Part shown: one piece after another, positions 61,166-64,000 of the stretch
How positions within the stretch are numbered: the first letter of the stretch is position 1
How the letters are laid out: the number at the start of each line of letters is the position of its first letter
Assembly (NCBI RefSeq): GCF_000813845.1
Contig: NZ_JWTB01000020.1
Coordinates: 1 to 64,000 of the forward strand
From: Pseudarthrobacter phenanthrenivorans
GTDB taxonomy: Bacteria; Actinomycetota; Actinomycetes; Actinomycetales; Micrococcaceae
Length of the DNA stretch: 64,000 nucleotides
Direction: 5' to 3'
The notes under the pieces: generated by a model
What the model was told of the DNA's origin: nothing
Seen by the model: only the letters and a program-made list of their open reading frames with translations
Databases searched by the model: none
Program-made: the position numbers and the translations under genes

Positions 61166-62257
61166 TTATAGGTAGCTCTTCACCGTGGCCCGAAGAGCCT
61201 CAGTGTGTTCGTAGATCTCCTCGAGCGAGTTGATGGGCACTCGAGTCTCTTCTTTGCTTTCGTCAAAGATGCCGATGTACTTCTGCGTTCGGTTGAAGTG
61301 CAACCGGGCAATGGGCTTGCGGTTGTTGTCGTCGAGGAGCACCGCGAAATAGGACTTTGCATCACGCTGGGCCACCCGAGCCGGTTTGACCTCGCTGCAG
61401 ACAATTGCGCGCACGATTTGGTAGCCCTCGATTTCTTCAAGCGTCGTCTCGAGTCCATCGGCTTCCGCGAGGTCGGCTTCTGCGACCGGGGCGCTGGTGA
61501 CAGCCAAGGGTGCGGCGGTGTCCTCAGTTTGCGGGAATCCAGGATTGCCCAAGGCCTTCTTCAACCGCTCGTTCACTTGGTCATTGAGGAACTGCTTTGT
61601 AGCCTTTCCGACCAGCGTTGTGAACTGCTCCCGCACTTTTTGCGTGTACGGCCCGGAATAGACCCTGGCTGTCAGGAACTTGACCCATTCATCTTCAGGC
61701 TCCTTGAACTGTGCTGCCAGGGTCCGCTTGAGCTCGCCGATGTATTTAAGTTCGCCGGCGGCACTAATAATCGAGTCGAGGTCGAAAACGTCCTTGGACA
61801 GCTTCTGCAGCTCAGGGATAAGCGACTGGTCGATGTCGTTCAAGTCCAGCACAAGGAAAGGCTTGGCATCCATGCGGTTTGGTGCGTCAAGGTCCGTGAA
61901 GAACTGGTAAACCTCGCCGTTAGTAAGGATGGCGATCCGCGCGTTGGTGACGGCAAAGTAGCGGAAGAGCTGTGATGCGTGCTCGATCTTCACGGGCTCC
62001 GTGGACTTCTTGCACTCAATCAGGATCTGCACCTCGCCGTCCTTGACGATGGCGTAGTCGATCTTTTCGCCCTTCTTAAGGCCGACATCGGCAATGAACT
62101 CGGGAACGACCTCCAGCGGATTGAAGACGTCATAGCCAAGAATCGTCGAGATGAACGGCATCACGAAGGCGTTCTTTGTTGCCTCTTCTGTCTGGATTAC
62201 GCCCCGCTGCTGACGCACCTTTGCCGCCAAAGCTGAAAGCTTCTCTGCGAATTCCAT
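61166..62257 (-). CDS. HsdR_N-like PD-(D/E)xK nuclease-domain protein
   Basis: Predicted 363-residue protein. The N-terminal 200 residues match the HsdR_N/type I restriction endonuclease domain: E53, D67 (KIDYAIV) and E81xK83 (ILIECKK) form the PD-(D/E)xK site, and FRYFAVTNARIAILTNGEVY is conserved downstream. The C-terminal part (residues 230-363) is a separate domain also seen in stand-alone versions of this family. There is no methylase or specificity gene, so it is not a complete restriction system. It is 73 bases upstream of the TIR gene on the same strand and is also less G+C-rich than the chromosomal genes. Confidence 0.85.
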   Translation of the reverse strand: MEFAEKLSALAAKVRQQRGVIQTEEATKNAFVMPFISTILGYDVFNPLEVVPEFIADVGLKKGEKIDYAIVKDGEVQILIECKKSTEPVKIEHASQLFRYFAVTNARIAILTNGEVYQFFTDLDAPNRMDAKPFLVLDLNDIDQSLIPELQKLSKDVFDLDSIISAAGELKYIGELKRTLAAQFKEPEDEWVKFLTARVYSGPYTQKVREQFTTLVGKATKQFLNDQVNERLKKALGNPGFPQTEDTAAPLAVTSAPVAEADLAEADGLETTLEEIEGYQIVRAIVCSEVKPARVAQRDAKSYFAVLLDDNNRKPIARLHFNRTQKYIGIFDESKEETRVPINSLEEIYEHTEALRATVKSYL

Positions 62258-62556
62258 TTCGTACCCCCAGTAAGTTTCCTGTAGCCGGACACCACCATGT
62301 GCCCGACAGCAATTTCAAGCTGCTGCAGCAAAACTTACATCCGAGGAGCGACATTTACACGCAAGTGGCTAATGGCCGTCGTCATGTTGCACACAGTCGC
62401 CATCAGCTAGAGGCGGGGGGATTGAACCCCATCCCACGCACGAACAAAAGCGGACGACGCCGTGTCCCCACCCACCGTCGTCCGCTCCCTCCAAGCGGTC
62501 CGGGGCGGCTGGGTGCCGGAAGCCAAAATGTCACACCCCCCTGCCAAGCTTTGGGT
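62258..62556. other. Intergenic region between HsdR_N-like and DUF222 genes
   Basis: 299 bases with no gene. It should hold both promoters. Sequence becomes AT-richer around 62270-62400 and G+C-rich after it; no clear repeat or operator seen. Confidence 0.5.
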
Positions 62557-64000
62557 ATGGAAACCTGGGCGGTGGTGGATGCAGGAGGCAGTGCCGGACT
62601 GCCCGCTGCCGTTACCTCCATAAGGGGGCTGGCGGACGAGCTGGTTGACGTCCTTGGCCCGTCTTCAGGAGATTCGGACGGCGATCACCGGGATGCTTAC
62701 GATCCACTGGGCCAACTTGCTGATTCGTACCTGGACGGTCTGGGTGTTGTGGCCCGGATCGAAGCCGCCATCGCCGCCGTCAAAGTGCGCCTCCTCGCCG
62801 GGTATGCGGAGGCAACCGCTGCCATGGAGGGACCGGCGGACAGCGCATATGAGTCCTCAGCACGCGAGATGAGCCTGGTGGCGGAAGTCGCCTGCGTCCT
62901 GACTGTTGGGGAGCGTGCCGCGGCGGCACTGCTGGGTGAGGCGCACGCGCTGACCACAACGTTGCCCGCGGCACTGGATGCGTTGCAGTCGGGAAAGATT
63001 TCCTGGCAGCACGCCCGGATCATCGTCGATGAAACCACCGGCCTGGACAAGACCGCCGCCTCCGCGCTGGAGGCGCATTTCCTGGACCCGGAGGCTCCGA
63101 ATGCGGCCAGGGGTGCCGCGGCAGGGGAGCTGGCGCCAGCCCGGTTTAGGCGGAAGGTACGGGCCTGGCGGGAACGCCATCAACCCGAATCCCTTGAGAT
63201 CAGGCACATGAGGTCCGTGGAAGACCGGCGGATGGAATACTCTCCGGACCGCAATGGCATGGCATGGGTCTCGCTCTATATGCCTGCGGACAAGGCCTGC
63301 GCCATTTGGAACAAGGCCACAGCCCTGGCGCGTGGACTGCAGGGACCGGAAGAACCGCGGACCCTCACCCAAATCAGGGTCGACGAGGCCGCCAGATTGT
63401 TGCTTGGCACCTCAGGCGGGAATGCCGGGGCCGGGCCATCCCTCACAGCGGACGTCCTGGTCACAGTGCCGGTCTTCTCCCTCTTGGGCGCCACGGATGA
63501 ACCCGCGGACCTTGACAACTACGGACCCATCCCGGCATCGATGGCTCGCAAACTCGTCGCGGAAGGTGCCGGTTCCTTCTACCGGGTGTTGGTGGACCCG
63601 CGGGACGGGGCGCCGCTGGAAATCGGCCGCACGAGCTACCGGCTTCCGGAATCCTTGAAGCGGTGGCTGCGGATGCGCGATGGAAAGTGCACGTTTCCCG
63701 GCTGCAGCAATCCGAGCCAGGACAATGAGGCGGACCACCTCACGGCTTGGGAGCATGGAGGCGCCACGGGGATCAGCAACCTGGGTCAGTTGTGTCCCAA
63801 GCATCATCGGCTCAAGCATCGAACCCGCTGGGGTCCGGGACCTGCGGCCAGGAATGAACCGCCCGGCTGGGTCTCGCCGTCGGGCCGCAAATACAACGCC
63901 GAACGAGCGGACCGGGAACCAACGCTCTGGCCTCCAGGGTGCCTCCCGAACGGAAACAGCCCGTTGGAGTCACTCATCGTTGATTTCCTCGTTGCCTCGT
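62557..64000 (+). CDS. DUF222/HNH endonuclease-domain protein, C-terminus at window edge
   Basis: Open frame of at least 481 residues running off the window. The DUF222 domain (residues 50-330) shows SWQHARIIVDETTGLDKTAA and FRRKVRAWRERHQ. The C-terminal HNH nuclease domain is complete: CTFPGCSNPSQDNEADHLTA (zinc Cys pair and the HNH DH), then GGATGISNLGQLCPKHHRLKH (residues about 377-415). These proteins are typical of Actinobacteria, often in many copies, and their cellular role is unclear. ATG at 62557 has a weak site. A paralogue sits at the left edge of the window with strongly similar sequence around SWQHAR. Confidence 0.88.
   Translation, partial: METWAVVDAGGSAGLPAAVTSIRGLADELVDVLGPSSGDSDGDHRDAYDPLGQLADSYLDGLGVVARIEAAIAAVKVRLLAGYAEATAAMEGPADSAYESSAREMSLVAEVACVLTVGERAAAALLGEAHALTTTLPAALDALQSGKISWQHARIIVDETTGLDKTAASALEAHFLDPEAPNAARGAAAGELAPARFRRKVRAWRERHQPESLEIRHMRSVEDRRMEYSPDRNGMAWVSLYMPADKACAIWNKATALARGLQGPEEPRTLTQIRVDEAARLLLGTSGGNAGAGPSLTADVLVTVPVFSLLGATDEPADLDNYGPIPASMARKLVAEGAGSFYRVLVDPRDGAPLEIGRTSYRLPESLKRWLRMRDGKCTFPGCSNPSQDNEADHLTAWEHGGATGISNLGQLCPKHHRLKHRTRWGPGPAARNEPPGWVSPSGRKYNAERADREPTLWPPGCLPNGNSPLESLIVDFLVAS

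Overview
The window is a chromosomal stretch of a high-GC actinobacterium, most likely Arthrobacter or Pseudarthrobacter. The evidence is very high G+C with strong third-position G/C bias, GTG and TTG starts, actinobacterial lipoproteins, DUF222/HNH proteins at both ends, and a LAxTG (sortase E type) sorting peptide. No rRNA, tRNA, CRISPR array, transposase or phage gene is visible. The genus is an inference; no marker gene settles it.

Layout. 1-2.97 kb: a DUF222 gene running off the left edge, an aromatic-acid type MFS carrier and a divergent IclR regulator. 3-9 kb: a Ser/Ala-rich lipoprotein, dctA, a small P-loop kinase, and a matC-prpF operon facing a LysR regulator, all suggesting carboxylic-acid uptake and catabolism. 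10-16.9 kb: a PLP dehydratase, small secreted proteins, a beta-propeller protein, an F420-type oxidoreductase, a PAS-ANTAR protein, a YitT-aminotransferase pair and a divergent Lrp/AsnC regulator. 17-23 kb: two rhamnogalacturonan-lyase type genes (PL11-like and PL26-like) that share an identical 12-bp palindrome, so probably one pectin regulon, with an SRPBCC protein between them. 23-32.9 kb: an FMN reductase, an orphan ATPase domain, a ZIP transporter, a DUF4862 protein, an ABC efflux pair (ATPase plus FtsX-like permease) divergent from a NarL-type two-component system, and an acyl-CoA synthetase. 33-42.6 kb: a processive GT2 synthase followed by a 53-residue LAxTG peptide, a GH16-like secreted protein, an OmpR-type regulator, a soluble GAF histidine kinase, katG and a paired SMR exporter.

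42.7-55.8 kb: one long minus-strand cluster of ten genes, several of them overlapping. In transcription order these are hyuA, hyuB, a ribose-type ABC transporter (binding protein, double ATPase, permease), a degenerate HyuA-like protein, a DUF917 protein, a PucR-type regulator, a GAF protein and an amidohydrolase, ending at a strong hairpin. It looks like a self-contained uptake, ring-opening and regulation module for a cyclic amide, ureide or related compound. The substrate is unknown and this is the best candidate for an undescribed pathway.

56.2-64 kb: a heterodimeric ABC exporter with one consensus and one degenerate ATP site, then an AT-richer two-gene island (a TIR-domain protein and an HsdR_N-like PD-(D/E)xK protein) that looks like acquired defence genes, then a second DUF222/HNH gene running off the right edge.
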